Below, piece after piece: positions 30,486-40,175 of a stretch of 40,329 bases of DNA. The stretch's first letter is position 1, and the number at the start of each line of letters is the position of its first letter. Source of the stretch: Roseomonas sp. GC11 (lineage in GTDB: Bacteria > Pseudomonadota > Alphaproteobacteria > Acetobacterales > Acetobacteraceae); contig NZ_JANFNY010000047.1 in the NCBI RefSeq assembly GCF_024437745.1, positions 1 through 40,329 on the forward strand, in the 5' to 3' direction. Under the pieces are notes generated by a model. The model was not told where the DNA came from, made no database searches, and saw only the letters and a program-made list of their open reading frames with translations. The position numbers and the translations under genes were made by a program.

Positions 30486-33400
30486 TTAGCCCTTTTTGGG
30501 CCGGCTGGCCTGATGGCTTTGCCGGAGCCGCTCCAGGGCGAGATAAATCACCGGCGTTGTGTACAAAGTCAACAATTGCGACACGACCATGCCGCCGATG
30601 ATGGTGATGCCGAGGGGCTGGCGCATCTCCGCCCCCGTGCCGGTGCCGAAGGCCAGCGGCACGGCGCCGAAGAGGGCGGCCAGCGTCGTCATCAGGATGG
30701 GGCGGAAGCGGTCGCGGCAGGCGGCGAGGATGGAGGCCTCGGCATCCGCGCCTTCCTCGCGCGCGTGCTCCAGGGCGAAATCCACCAGCATGATGGCGTT
30801 CTTCTTCACGATGCCCATCAGCAGGATGACGCCGATCAGCGCGATGACGGTGAAGGGTGTGCGGGTGGCGAGCAGCGCCAGCAGCGCGCCGATGCCGGCC
30901 GTGGGCAGGGTGGAGATGATGGTGAGCGGGTGCAGGTAGCTCTCATAGAGCATGCCGAGCACGATGTAGATGGAGAGCACCGCGGCCAGGATGAGCAGGG
31001 GCTGGTCGCGCGCGAAGCTCTGGAAGGCGGCGGCGTTGCCGCCATATTCGGAGCGGATGCCGGGCGGCAGGTCCAGGCTGGCCTCGACGGCGCGGACGCG
31101 TTCCTGTGCCTCGCCCAGCGCCACGTCGGCGGGCAGGTTGAAGCTGATGCTTGCCGCCGGGAACTGGTTGCGGTGGGTGACGCGCAGCGGCGACATGCCC
31201 GGCTCGATCCGCGCCACGGCGGAGAGCGGCACCTGCGCCCCGCTGCGCCCGGGCAGGAAGATGCGGTTGAGCTGCGTCGCGTCCTGCTGCAACTCGGGAT
31301 TGATCTCCAGCACGACATTGTACTGGTTGCGCGTGGCGAAGATGGTGGCGACCTGCCGCTGGGAGAAGGCGTTGTTCAGCGCCGCGCCCAGTGATTGCAT
31401 GGAGATGCCGAGCCGCGCCGCCGCGTCGCGGTCCACCACGAGGCGGCTGACCAGCCCGCCGCGCTCCTGGTCGCTGGAGACGTCGAAGAAGCCCGGGGTG
31501 TTGCGCAGCGCCTCCACCATCTGCTCGCTCGCCTGGCGCAGCGAGTCGAGATCGGTGCCGAGCAGCACGTAGGAATATTGCGAATCCCCCGGCCGCCCGC
31601 CGATGAAGAGATCCTGCTGCGCGCGCAGGAAGACCGAGGCGCCGGGGATGCGGCCGAGGGGCGCGCGCAGCCGGTCGATCACCTGGCCGGCGCTGGCGTC
31701 GCGCTCCCCGCGCGGCTTGAGGGTGATGTAGAAATTGCCCGAATTGCTGCCGACGCCGCCGAAGCCGCTGCCGATCTGCGCGCCGACGCTGGCCACCGCC
31801 GGGTCGCGCAGGATGATGCGCGTGGCCTGCTCCATGATGTCGCTCATGCGGGCGAAGGAGGTGTCCGGCGCGGCGCGGGCGGAGCCGGCGAGCAGCCCGG
31901 TATCCTGTTCCGGGAAGAGCCCCTTGGGGACGATGACATAGAGCCAGACGGTGACGCCGATCAGGCTGAGGCTGGCCAGCAGCGCGGTGCGGCGGAAGCG
32001 TAGCAGCAGGCGCAGGCTGCGCAGATAGCCGGCCAGGATGCGGTCCATCCCCCATTCGAAGCCGCGGGCGAGGCGGCCGGGCGGGCGCTCCGCCCCCTCG
32101 CGCTCCAGCCGGGCGGCGAGCATCGGCGTCAGCGTCAGCGACAGCACGGCGGAGATGGCGACGGCGATGGCGAGGGTGGCGGAGAATTCGCGGAACAGCC
32201 GCCCGACGATGCCGCCCATCGCCAGCAGCGGCACGAAGACGGCGATGAGCGAGACGGTGATGGAGACGATGGTGAAGCCGATCTGCCGCGCGCCCTCCAG
32301 CGCCGCCTGCAGCACCGGCAGGCCGCGCGCGCGCATCCGCGCCATGTTCTCCAGCATCACGATGGCATCGTCCACCACGAAGCCCACCGAGATGGTCAGC
32401 GCCATCAGCGAGAAGTTGTTGAGCGAATAGCCCATCATCCAGATGACGAAGAGCGTGCCGAGGAGGGAGAGCGGCACGGTGATGCTGGCGGCGATGACGG
32501 GGGCGAGGCGGCGCAGGAACACCGCCACCACCCCGACCACCAGGCCGATGGTCAGCAGCAGGGTGAACTCCACCTCCTCGACACTGGCGCGGATGGTGCC
32601 GGAGCGGTCGCTCATCACATCGAGGTGCACGCCGCCCGGCACCCAGCGCTGCAGCTGCGGCAGCATCTCGCGCACGCCGTTGACGACGTCGATCACATTG
32701 GCATCGGCCTGCTTGAAGACCAGCATCAGCGTGGCCTCGCGCTGGTCGAACCAGGCCATCTGCCGCCGGCTCGCCGCCGCCTCGGTGACGCTGGCGATGC
32801 GCGAGAGGCGCAGGATGGCGCCATCCTGCGTCTTCACCACCAGGGATTCGTAATGCGGCGCGCGGGTCAGGCGGTCATTCACCGCGATGCTCGCCGCCTG
32901 CTCCTCGCCATCGATCAGGCCGACGGGCTGGTTGATATGGGCATTGGCGATGGCGGTGCGCACATCGTCGAGCGCGACGCCGGCGGCGGCGGCGGCGGCC
33001 GGGTCCACGGCGATGCGCACGGCCGGCTTGGCCGCGCCCGCCACCTGCACCTGCGCCACGCCCGGCACCTGCGCCAGGCGCTGCGCCACCACGCTGTCCG
33101 CCGCGTCATAGAGGGCGGCGCGCGTCAGCGTGTCCGCCGTCATGGCCAGGATCAGCACCGGCGCGTCGGCCGGGTTCACCTTGCGCACGCTGGGCGTGCT
33201 GGGCAGGCCGGAGGGCAGGTCCTGCCGCGCCGCGTTCACCGCCGCCTGCACGTCGCGCGCCGCGCTCTCCTGCGTGCGGGAGAGGTCGAACTGGATGATG
33301 ATGTTGCCGCTGCCCGTGCTGGCGCTCGACGTCATTTCCGTGATGCCGGCGATGGTGCCGATCTGCCGCTCCAGCGGCGCGATGACGGTCGCGGCCAGCG

Positions 33401-33572
33401 TCTCCGGATTGGCGCCGGGCTGGCTGACGCTGACGAAGATGGTGGGCAGGTCGACGCGCGGCATGGCCGAGACGGGCAGCTGGCGCAGCGCGAAGAGCCC
33501 GGCCAGCGCCAGGCCGAGCGCGAGCAGCAGCGTCGCGATCGGCCGCCGCACGAAGGGGGCGGAGAGGTTCAT
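30486..33572 (-). CDS. RND efflux pump, inner-membrane subunit (second pump, MdtC-like)
   Basis: A 1028-residue HAE1-type RND proton antiporter exporting drugs or other amphiphiles from the periplasm. The N-terminus NLSAPFVRRPIATLLL leads into TM1; the periplasmic loops follow; TM4 has GFVVDDAIVMLEN with the proton-relay Asp401-Asp402; LTPMLAARL ends the first half; the C-terminal half repeats the layout and ends in YTTPVIYLALERLR. It starts 19 bp after the first pump gene ends. Two different RND subunits in one operon resemble MdtB/MdtC heterotrimers. Confidence 0.95.
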   Translation of the reverse strand: MNLSAPFVRRPIATLLLALGLALAGLFALRQLPVSAMPRVDLPTIFVSVSQPGANPETLAATVIAPLERQIGTIAGITEMTSSASTGSGNIIIQFDLSRTQESAARDVQAAVNAARQDLPSGLPSTPSVRKVNPADAPVLILAMTADTLTRAALYDAADSVVAQRLAQVPGVAQVQVAGAAKPAVRIAVDPAAAAAAGVALDDVRTAIANAHINQPVGLIDGEEQAASIAVNDRLTRAPHYESLVVKTQDGAILRLSRIASVTEAAASRRQMAWFDQREATLMLVFKQADANVIDVVNGVREMLPQLQRWVPGGVHLDVMSDRSGTIRASVEEVEFTLLLTIGLVVGVVAVFLRRLAPVIAASITVPLSLLGTLFVIWMMGYSLNNFSLMALTISVGFVVDDAIVMLENMARMRARGLPVLQAALEGARQIGFTIVSITVSLIAVFVPLLAMGGIVGRLFREFSATLAIAVAISAVLSLTLTPMLAARLEREGAERPPGRLARGFEWGMDRILAGYLRSLRLLLRFRRTALLASLSLIGVTVWLYVIVPKGLFPEQDTGLLAGSARAAPDTSFARMSDIMEQATRIILRDPAVASVGAQIGSGFGGVGSNSGNFYITLKPRGERDASAGQVIDRLRAPLGRIPGASVFLRAQQDLFIGGRPGDSQYSYVLLGTDLDSLRQASEQMVEALRNTPGFFDVSSDQERGGLVSRLVVDRDAAARLGISMQSLGAALNNAFSQRQVATIFATRNQYNVVLEINPELQQDATQLNRIFLPGRSGAQVPLSAVARIEPGMSPLRVTHRNQFPAASISFNLPADVALGEAQERVRAVEASLDLPPGIRSEYGGNAAAFQSFARDQPLLILAAVLSIYIVLGMLYESYLHPLTIISTLPTAGIGALLALLATRTPFTVIALIGVILLMGIVKKNAIMLVDFALEHAREEGADAEASILAACRDRFRPILMTTLAALFGAVPLAFGTGTGAEMRQPLGITIIGGMVVSQLLTLYTTPVIYLALERLRQSHQASRPKKG

Positions 33573-33591
33573 TGGCTCAGCCCAGCCCCGT

Positions 33592-36500
33592 TCAACTCAG
33601 ACCCACGGGGCGCCAGCGCCGCAGGATGCCCATGCGCACCCGCTCCAGCGCCAGATAGATGGCCGGCGTGGTGAAGAGGGTGACGAACTGGCTGAGCAGC
33701 AGCCCGCCGACGATGGAAACGCCGAGCGGCAGCCGCAGCTCCGACCCCGTGCCCGATTGCAGCACCAGCGGCAGGGCGCCGAGCAGCGCCGCCGCCGTCG
33801 TCATCATGATCGGGCGGAAGCGCAGCAGGCTGGCCTCGACGATGGCGGCGCGCGCGTCAAGGCCGCGGTCGCGCTGCGCCTCCAGCGCGAAGTCGATCAT
33901 CATGATGGCGTTCTTCTTGACGATGCCCATCAGCAGGATGATGCCGATCAGCCCGACCACCGAGAGGTCCAGCCCCCAGAATTCCAGCGCCAGCAGCGCG
34001 CCGATGCCGGCGGAGGGCAGGGTGGAGAGAATGGTGATGGGGTGGAACAGGCTCTCATAGAGCACGCCGAGCACGATGTAGATGACGATGACGGCGGCCA
34101 GGATCAGCCAGGGCTGGCCCTGGAGGGAGCGGCTGAACTCCGCCGCGTCGCCGGCGAAGCGCCCGGCGGTGGTCTCGGGCAGGCCGATCTCCTGCTCCGC
34201 CGCGCGGATGGCCGTCACCGCCTCGCTCAGCGACATGCCGGGGGTGAGGTTGAAGCTGAAGGTCACGGCGGGGAACTGGTTTTCCCGCGTCACCACCAGC
34301 GGCGCGCGGCCGCGCGTGATGGTGGCGATGGCGCCGAGCGGGATCTCCAGGTTGTTGCTCGCCGTGCCGCTGTCGCTGCCGGCATTGGTGGCGCCGCTGC
34401 TGGTCGTGCTGGTGCTGCTCAGGCTGGCGCCACCGGTGACGCGCAGCCCCGCCAGCAGCGCCGGGTCGGGCGCCGACACCCCGGCCAGTTCCAGCACCAC
34501 GCGGTACTGGTTGGTCTGGCCGTAGATGGTGGAGATCTGCCGCTGGCCGAAGGCGTTGTAGAGGGCGTTGTCCACCGCCTGCATCGTCACGCCGAGGCGC
34601 GCGGCCCTGTCGCGGTCCACCTGCACCTGGAGTTGCAGCCCGTCCTCGCGCTGGTCGCTCGCCACATCCTGCAGGCCGGGGATGGCCTGCAGCGCCTGCA
34701 TCATGCGCGGCGCCCAGGTGGCGAGGATGGCGGCATCGGAATCGAACAGCGTGTACTGGTATTGCGTGGTGGAGACGCGGGCGCTGATCTGGATGTCCTG
34801 CACCGCCTGCGGCCAGGTGGAGAGGCCGGGCAGCGCGTCGAGCTGCGGCTGCAGCCGCGCCATCACCGCCTGCACCGGCTCGCGCGTCTCGCGCGGGCGC
34901 AGCGTGACGACGAGCCGCCCGGCATTCTGCGTGGCATTCACCGTGCCCGCCCCGGCGACGAGGCTGACGGACTCCACCGCCGGGTCGCGCCGGATCACAT
35001 CCGCCGCCTCGTGCAGCGTGGCGGCGACGCGGGCGAAGGAGGCATCCTGCGGCCCCTCGGCGGTGATGCGGATCAGCCCGGTATCCTGCACCGGCAGGAA
35101 GCCCTTGGGCATCACCACATACATCCAGGCCGTCAGCGCCACCGAGGCGGTGGCGATCAGCAGCGTCGCCCCCTCATGCCGCAGGGCGAAGGCGAGGGCG
35201 CGGCCATAGGCCTGCCGCATCGCCTCGAAGCCCGCCTCGAAGCCGCGGATCAGCGCGTTGGGGCGCATCTCGCCATGCGGGCGCAGCAGCGCCGCGCACA
35301 TCATCGGCGTCAGCGTCAGCGAGACGATGGCGGAGACGACGACGGCCGCCGTCAGCGTCTCGGCGAATTCGCGGAACAGCCGGCCGACCACGCCCTCCAT
35401 GAACAGCAGCGGGATGAACACCGCGATCAGCGAGAGGCTGAGCGAGACGATGGTGAAGGCGATCTGCCGCGCCCCCTCGAAGGCGGCCTCGCGCGGCTTC
35501 TTCCCCTCCTCCATCAGGCGGACGATGTTCTCGATCATGACGATGGCGTCGTCGACGACGAAGCCCGTCGCCACCACCAGCGCCATCAGCGAGAGGTTGT
35601 CGAGCGAGTAGCCCATGGCCGACATCACGGCGAAGGTGCCGATGATGGAGAGCGGCAGCGACACCGCCGGCACCAGCGTGGCCCGCCCGCTGCCGAGGAA
35701 GAGGTAGATCACCGCCACCACCAGCGCGATGCTGAGCACCAGGGTGAACTGCACCTCGTGCACGCTGGCGCGGATGGTGGTGGTGCGGTCATTCACCACG
35801 GTGAGCCGGGCGCCCGGCGGCAGCGCCGCCTCCAGCTGCGGCAGCAGCGCGCGGATCTGCGCGACGGACTGCACGATATTGGCGCCGGGCTGGCGCTGCA
35901 CATCGAGCAGCACGGCGGGCCGGCCGTTGAACCAGGCGCCGTTGCGCGTGTTCTCAAGGCCCTCCACCGCCTGCCCGACATCGCGCAGCCGCACCGGCGC
36001 GCCGCTGCGCCAGGCGACGACGACATCGCCAAAGGCGGCGGGGGCCGTGATCTGGTCGTTCGCCTCGATGCTGGAGGCCTGGAGCGGCCCGTCCAGCGAG
36101 CCCTTCGGCGTGTTCTGGTTGGCGTTGGCGATGGCGGTGCGCACCGTGTCCAGCCCGATGCCATAGGCGCCGAGCCGCGCCGCATCGAGCCGCAGCCGCA
36201 CCGCCGGGCGCATATTGCCCTGGACGGTGACGCGGCCGACGCCGCCCGCCTGCGCCAGGCGCTGCGCCAGCAGCGTGTCCGCCACATCGCTCAGCCGCGT
36301 CAGCGGCAGCACGTCGGAGGTGAGGGCGAAGGTGATGATCGGCGGGTCCGCCGGGTTCACCTTCGAATAGACCGGCGGATAGGGCAGGGTGGAGGGCAGC
36401 GTGCCGCGCGCCGCGTCGAGCGCCGCCTGCACATCCTGCGCCGCCGATTCCAGGCTTTTTTCCAGCGCGAACTGCAGCGTGACGCGCGAGGTGCCGGGGC

Positions 36501-36753
36501 CGCTCACCGAGCTCATCGTGGTCAGGCCCGAGATCTGCGCGAATTGCCGCTCCAGCGAGGCGGTGACGAGCAGCGCCACCGTCTCCGGCGAGGCGCCGGG
36601 CAATTGGGTGGAGACCTCGATGGTCGGGAAATCCACCTCCGGCAGGGCGGAGACGGGCAGCCGCAGATAGCCGAAGGCCCCCCACAGCAGCACCGCCACG
36701 GCCAGCAGCGTGGTGGCCACCGGCCGCGCGATGAAGGGCGCGGAGATGTTCAC
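33592..36753 (-). CDS. RND efflux pump, inner-membrane subunit (first pump, MdtB-like)
   Basis: A 1053-residue RND subunit, paralogous but clearly not identical to the next gene. It starts NISAPFIARPVATTLLAV, has GFVVDDAIVMIEN in TM4 with paired Asp, LTLTPMMCAALL, and ends FTTPAIYLALERVRMG. A Ser/Thr/Gly-rich insertion (LSSTSTTSSGATNAGSDSG, about residues 770-790) lies in a periplasmic loop where such pumps normally have a tight turn. ATG 36753 overlaps the membrane fusion gene stop by 4 bp. It probably assembles with the second pump and the fusion protein below. Confidence 0.95.
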   Translation of the reverse strand: MNISAPFIARPVATTLLAVAVLLWGAFGYLRLPVSALPEVDFPTIEVSTQLPGASPETVALLVTASLERQFAQISGLTTMSSVSGPGTSRVTLQFALEKSLESAAQDVQAALDAARGTLPSTLPYPPVYSKVNPADPPIITFALTSDVLPLTRLSDVADTLLAQRLAQAGGVGRVTVQGNMRPAVRLRLDAARLGAYGIGLDTVRTAIANANQNTPKGSLDGPLQASSIEANDQITAPAAFGDVVVAWRSGAPVRLRDVGQAVEGLENTRNGAWFNGRPAVLLDVQRQPGANIVQSVAQIRALLPQLEAALPPGARLTVVNDRTTTIRASVHEVQFTLVLSIALVVAVIYLFLGSGRATLVPAVSLPLSIIGTFAVMSAMGYSLDNLSLMALVVATGFVVDDAIVMIENIVRLMEEGKKPREAAFEGARQIAFTIVSLSLSLIAVFIPLLFMEGVVGRLFREFAETLTAAVVVSAIVSLTLTPMMCAALLRPHGEMRPNALIRGFEAGFEAMRQAYGRALAFALRHEGATLLIATASVALTAWMYVVMPKGFLPVQDTGLIRITAEGPQDASFARVAATLHEAADVIRRDPAVESVSLVAGAGTVNATQNAGRLVVTLRPRETREPVQAVMARLQPQLDALPGLSTWPQAVQDIQISARVSTTQYQYTLFDSDAAILATWAPRMMQALQAIPGLQDVASDQREDGLQLQVQVDRDRAARLGVTMQAVDNALYNAFGQRQISTIYGQTNQYRVVLELAGVSAPDPALLAGLRVTGGASLSSTSTTSSGATNAGSDSGTASNNLEIPLGAIATITRGRAPLVVTRENQFPAVTFSFNLTPGMSLSEAVTAIRAAEQEIGLPETTAGRFAGDAAEFSRSLQGQPWLILAAVIVIYIVLGVLYESLFHPITILSTLPSAGIGALLALEFWGLDLSVVGLIGIILLMGIVKKNAIMMIDFALEAQRDRGLDARAAIVEASLLRFRPIMMTTAAALLGALPLVLQSGTGSELRLPLGVSIVGGLLLSQFVTLFTTPAIYLALERVRMGILRRWRPVGLS

Positions 36754-38258
36754 GGCACGGCGCCCTGGCGCCCGGCCGGGGCGCCGGCACTGCCGCCCTG
36801 GCCGTTACTGCCCTGCGCGCTGCCGCCCTCCGCCGGCATGGTCCCAGGCCCATTGCCAGGCCAGTTCCCGCCGCGCGGGGGCGCGCCCTCCGGCCGCGGC
36901 CGGCGGCCTTCCTGCGGCGGCGTGGCGGGGGGCGCGCCGGCCTCCGGCCCGCCCTGGGTGTTGCCCTGGTTCCCACCGGGGTTCCCGCCGGGGTTCCCGC
37001 CCTGGGGCACCACCGGGCCGCCGCCGGGGCGGTTGGCGCCGGTGGCGCCGGGCACGGGGCGGCTCACCTCCTGGATGCGGCTGCCATTGTTCAGCCGCTG
37101 CCCGCCGGAAGTGACGACGCGCTCGCCCGCGCGCAGCCCCTCACGGATGGCCGCCTCGCTGCGCGTCGTGGCGCCGAGCGTCACCGTGCGCTGCTCGATC
37201 GTCTGGTCGTCCTTCGCGACGAACACATAGGCGCCGGCCGGGCCCTGCTGTACCGCCACCAGCGGCACCACCAGCGCCTGCGGCACCGTCTCCACCGGCA
37301 GGCGCAGCGTGACGAAGGCGCCCGGCCACAGCCGCCGCCGCGCATTGGGGAAGCTCGCCTTCACCGTGAAGGTGCCGGTGGTGGAGTCGACCGAGTTGCC
37401 GATGGTCAGCACCGTGCCGCGCTCCGTCTCCTCGCCCGGCGCGGTGGGGATGGTGTCCACCGGCACGGGGCCGGCGGCCATGGCGCGCAGCAGCCGCGGC
37501 AATTCCTGCTGCGGCAGGGTGAAGGTCATGGCGATGGGCGTCAGCTGCGCCAGGCTGACGATGCCATTGGTGTCGGAGCTGGAGACGAGGTTGCCCACAT
37601 CCACCTGCCGCAGGCCGACGCGCCCGGCGAAGGGCGCGCGGATCACCGTGTCATCGAGCTGGGCGCGGGCGCTGTCGGTGGCGGCCTGGTACTGCGCCAC
37701 CTGCGCCTCGTACATGGCGACGCTGGCGCGCTGCGTGTCCACCTGCTGGCTGGTCACGCCATTGTTGCGCAGGAGCTGCTCGTAGCGCCGCAGGTCGAGC
37801 CGCGCATTGGCGAGCTGCGCCTGGTTGTAGGCCTTCTGCGCCTCCGCCTGGGCCAGGGCGGCGGCATAGGTGCGGTCATCGATGCGGGCGAGGATATCGC
37901 CCTTCTCCACATCCTGCCCCTCGCGGAACAGCACCTCCAGAAGCTGGCCGGAAACCTTGGAGCGCACCGTCACGCTGTTCAGCGCCTGCACGGTGCCGAG
38001 GGCGTCGAGCGTCAGCACGAGGTCCCTGCGCGTGGCGGCGGCGAGGGTGACGGGCACGCCCATCCCCCCGCCCGGGCGCCGCCCGCCCGGTCCGCCACCC
38101 GGTCCGCCGCCGGGACTGCCGCCGGGACTGCCGGGGGGGCCACCCGGCCCGGCGGCGGTGGCGGCCGGCGTCTCCTGGCGCTTCTGCCAGTAGTAGTATC
38201 CGCCGGCCCCGATCAGGGCGATGCCGGCGAGCGTCAGGATCAGGCGGGTGGGGGCCAT
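36750..38258 (-). CDS. RND periplasmic adaptor (membrane fusion protein, MdtA-like)
   Basis: A 502-residue adaptor linking pump to outer-membrane channel. It has an N-terminal membrane anchor (LILTLAGIALIGAGGYYYW), then a Gly/Pro-rich linker (about 37-66), the lipoyl/barrel part (VRSKVSGQLLEVLFREGQDV, about 98-118), an alpha hairpin (about 135-200) and IRAPFAGRVGLRQVDVGNLV. Family length is usually near 400; the excess is the linker and a long Pro/Gly/Asn/Gln-rich C-terminal tail (after about residue 405, with repeated GGNPGG) that follows the last barrel strand. Start ATG 38258 lies 22 bp after the outer-membrane gene stop. Confidence 0.94.
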   Translation of the reverse strand: MAPTRLILTLAGIALIGAGGYYYWQKRQETPAATAAGPGGPPGSPGGSPGGGPGGGPGGRRPGGGMGVPVTLAAATRRDLVLTLDALGTVQALNSVTVRSKVSGQLLEVLFREGQDVEKGDILARIDDRTYAAALAQAEAQKAYNQAQLANARLDLRRYEQLLRNNGVTSQQVDTQRASVAMYEAQVAQYQAATDSARAQLDDTVIRAPFAGRVGLRQVDVGNLVSSSDTNGIVSLAQLTPIAMTFTLPQQELPRLLRAMAAGPVPVDTIPTAPGEETERGTVLTIGNSVDSTTGTFTVKASFPNARRRLWPGAFVTLRLPVETVPQALVVPLVAVQQGPAGAYVFVAKDDQTIEQRTVTLGATTRSEAAIREGLRAGERVVTSGGQRLNNGSRIQEVSRPVPGATGANRPGGGPVVPQGGNPGGNPGGNQGNTQGGPEAGAPPATPPQEGRRPRPEGAPPRGGNWPGNGPGTMPAEGGSAQGSNGQGGSAGAPAGRQGAVP

Positions 38259-38280
38259 GGTCGGTCTCGGTGGTCCCGGT

Positions 38281-39726
38281 TCAGCGCCAGCCGCCGCCCA
38301 GCGCGCGGAACAGCCCGATGGCGGCCTGCAGCCGGGACAGCCGCGCCTCCACCAGGGTGGTCCGGGCCGAGTAGAGCGTCTGCTGCGTGTTCAGCACGGT
38401 GATCATGGTGGCGGTGCCGAGGCGGAGCTGCGACTCGGCGATCTGCGCCGCGCGCGCGGCGCGGTTGGCCGCCTCCTCGTAGAGGCGTTCCTGCTCGGTG
38501 GTCTCGCGCAGCGCCACCAGCGCGTCCTCGACATCGCGCAGCGCGTCGAGGATGGCGTAGCGATAGGCGCCGAGCAGCTCCTCCGCCCGCGCCTCCGCCA
38601 GCTGCACCTGCCCGCGCTTGGCGCCGCCATCGAACACCGTCTGGCTCAGGCTTGCCGCCAGCGACCAGACCTGTTGCTCCGGCCGCAGCAGGGTGCGCAG
38701 CACGGCGCCCTGCAGCCCGCCCTGCGCGGTGAGGTCGAGCGTGGGCAGCAGCGCCGCCCGCGCCGCGTCGATATCGGCCTGGTAGGCGGCCAGGCTGGCC
38801 TCGGCCTGCAGCACATCCGGCCGGCGCGCCAGCAGATCGGCCGGCTGGCCAGGGGCGACGGGCGGGATGCGCAGCCCGCCCAGCCCCTCCCCCGCGACCG
38901 TCACGGCGGCGGGCGGCTGGCCGATCAGCAGGGCGATGGCGTTCGCCTGCTGGTCGATGTTCTGACGCAGGGAGGGGATGCGCGCCTCCTGCTGCGCCAG
39001 CTCCGTCTCCTGCTGCGCCACGTCGAGGCCGGTGGCGGTGCCGGCGGCATACTGGCTGCGCACCACGGCCAGGATGCGGCGGGAGGCTTCCACATTCTCC
39101 TGCTGCACGCGCAGTTCCTCGCGGTAGGCGAGCAGGGCGAAATAGGCATTGGCCAGCGAGGCCGTGGTGGAAATGCCGGTCGCGGCGGCGGAGAAGCGGT
39201 TTGCGCGCAGCGTCTGCTCGGCGGCGCGGCGGTCGGCCGCGTTGCCGCCCCACAGATCCGCCTCGTAGCTGGCGGCCAGGGTGGTGCTGAAGCTGTTGCG
39301 CGTGGTCGCGCTGCTGCGCTGGCGGCTGCCGCTGCCGCCCAGGGTCAGGCTGGGCAGCAGCGAGGCGCCGGCGATGCGCAGCGAGGCCTCGGCCTGGCGG
39401 ATGCGCGCCTCGGCCTGGGCGATGTCGAGATTGCCGGTGGTGGCGGCGGCCATCAGCCGGTCCAGCTCCGGGGCGCCGAAGCCCTGCCACCACTGCGCCT
39501 CCGGCCAGCGCACCGGCTCGGCCGCGGCGTTGCGGAAGCGCGCCCCGGCCTCGATGCCGGCACCGGGCGGGGTGGAGGTGATGGCGCAGCCGGCCAGCAG
39601 CGCCGGCAGCAGCAGCAGGAAGGGCCGCCGCGCGGCGCCGCCCCGCGAGGCGGCCAGCGGACCAGCCAGCGGACCAGCCATTGAACCAGCCCGTGAACCA
39701 GCCCGTGAACGGGGAAGCGGCCTCAT
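38281..39726 (-). CDS. Outer-membrane efflux lipoprotein (NodT family)
   Basis: A 481-residue TolC-like outer-membrane channel. The signal has a hydrophobic stretch FLLLLPALLAGC, where Cys47 is the lipobox cysteine. Family signatures follow: WWQGFGAPELDRLM, a first repeat with NLDIAQAEARIRQAEASL, LARRPDVLQAEASLAAYQADI, and a second half ending LSRLQAAIGLFRALGGGW. The first 30 residues (SRAGSRAGSMAGPLAGPLA) come from a short tandem DNA repeat, so the true start may be the internal ATG at residue 16 (39681). ATG 39726 overlaps the preceding stop by 4 bp. Confidence 0.92.
   Translation of the reverse strand: MRPLPRSRAGSRAGSMAGPLAGPLAASRGGAARRPFLLLLPALLAGCAITSTPPGAGIEAGARFRNAAAEPVRWPEAQWWQGFGAPELDRLMAAATTGNLDIAQAEARIRQAEASLRIAGASLLPSLTLGGSGSRQRSSATTRNSFSTTLAASYEADLWGGNAADRRAAEQTLRANRFSAAATGISTTASLANAYFALLAYREELRVQQENVEASRRILAVVRSQYAAGTATGLDVAQQETELAQQEARIPSLRQNIDQQANAIALLIGQPPAAVTVAGEGLGGLRIPPVAPGQPADLLARRPDVLQAEASLAAYQADIDAARAALLPTLDLTAQGGLQGAVLRTLLRPEQQVWSLAASLSQTVFDGGAKRGQVQLAEARAEELLGAYRYAILDALRDVEDALVALRETTEQERLYEEAANRAARAAQIAESQLRLGTATMITVLNTQQTLYSARTTLVEARLSRLQAAIGLFRALGGGWR
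39661..39717. repeat. Short tandem repeat at the 5' end of the outer-membrane gene
   Basis: Repeats of the form GAACCAGCCCGT and GGACCAGCCA, about 12-15 bp each, encode the Ser/Arg/Ala/Gly repeat before the signal peptide. Slippage here could shift the frame or change the start region. Confidence 0.6.
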
Positions 39727-40175
39727 GGGGATTTGCGCCGGGTGGCGCGCCGCTGGCGCATCTCCTCGGCCAGGCGTTGGCGGCCCTCGGGCGAGAGGGT
39801 GGTGACCGCGTCGATCAGGCTATCCTCCACGGTGCTGCTGATGCCGTTCCACTCCTGCCGGGCGCGCAGCGTGGCGGCGCGCATCCGGGCGGGGTCGAAG
39901 GGTTCTTCCGCCAGGCTGGCCTCGGTGGCGGCGCGGGCGGCGTCGTGGCGCGCCAGCGCCTCCTGCACCCGCGTGCGCACGCCCTCCAGCACGGCCAGGA
40001 AGCGGGCGCGCTCCGCCTCCGGCAGGACGGTGGCCATCTGCGCCTGCATGGCGAAGAAATCAGGCCGGCGCTGCGGCTTGTCCGGCCGCAGCAGCAGCAC
40101 GCCGCCCAGCACGAGGTTCAGCGCCAGCGAGGCACCAAGCCCCGCCTTCAGCCAGCTCATCGGGGAAAGGGTCAT
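39723..40175 (-). CDS. Periplasmic sensor/chaperone of the heavy-metal-resistance (Spy/CnrX-like) type
   Basis: 150 residues: an N-terminal membrane anchor (SWLKAGLGASLALNLVLGGVLLL), then a helical periplasmic domain with alternating charged helices and LSPEGRQRLAEEMRQRR at the end, the pattern of Metal_resist/CnrX-like proteins that sense metals or envelope stress and release an anti-sigma factor. His and Met are few (one His), so metal sensing is uncertain. ATG 40175 overlaps the upstream stop by 4 bp and its own stop overlaps the outer-membrane gene by 4 bp. It probably reports envelope state to the regulator encoded just upstream. Confidence 0.78.
   Translation of the reverse strand: MTLSPMSWLKAGLGASLALNLVLGGVLLLRPDKPQRRPDFFAMQAQMATVLPEAERARFLAVLEGVRTRVQEALARHDAARAATEASLAEEPFDPARMRAATLRARQEWNGISSTVEDSLIDAVTTLSPEGRQRLAEEMRQRRATRRKSP

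Noticed and set aside
33130-37230. 1366-codon plus-strand open frame
   Set aside because: Antisense shadow of the two RND pump genes, with Arg/His/Gly-rich low-complexity translation.
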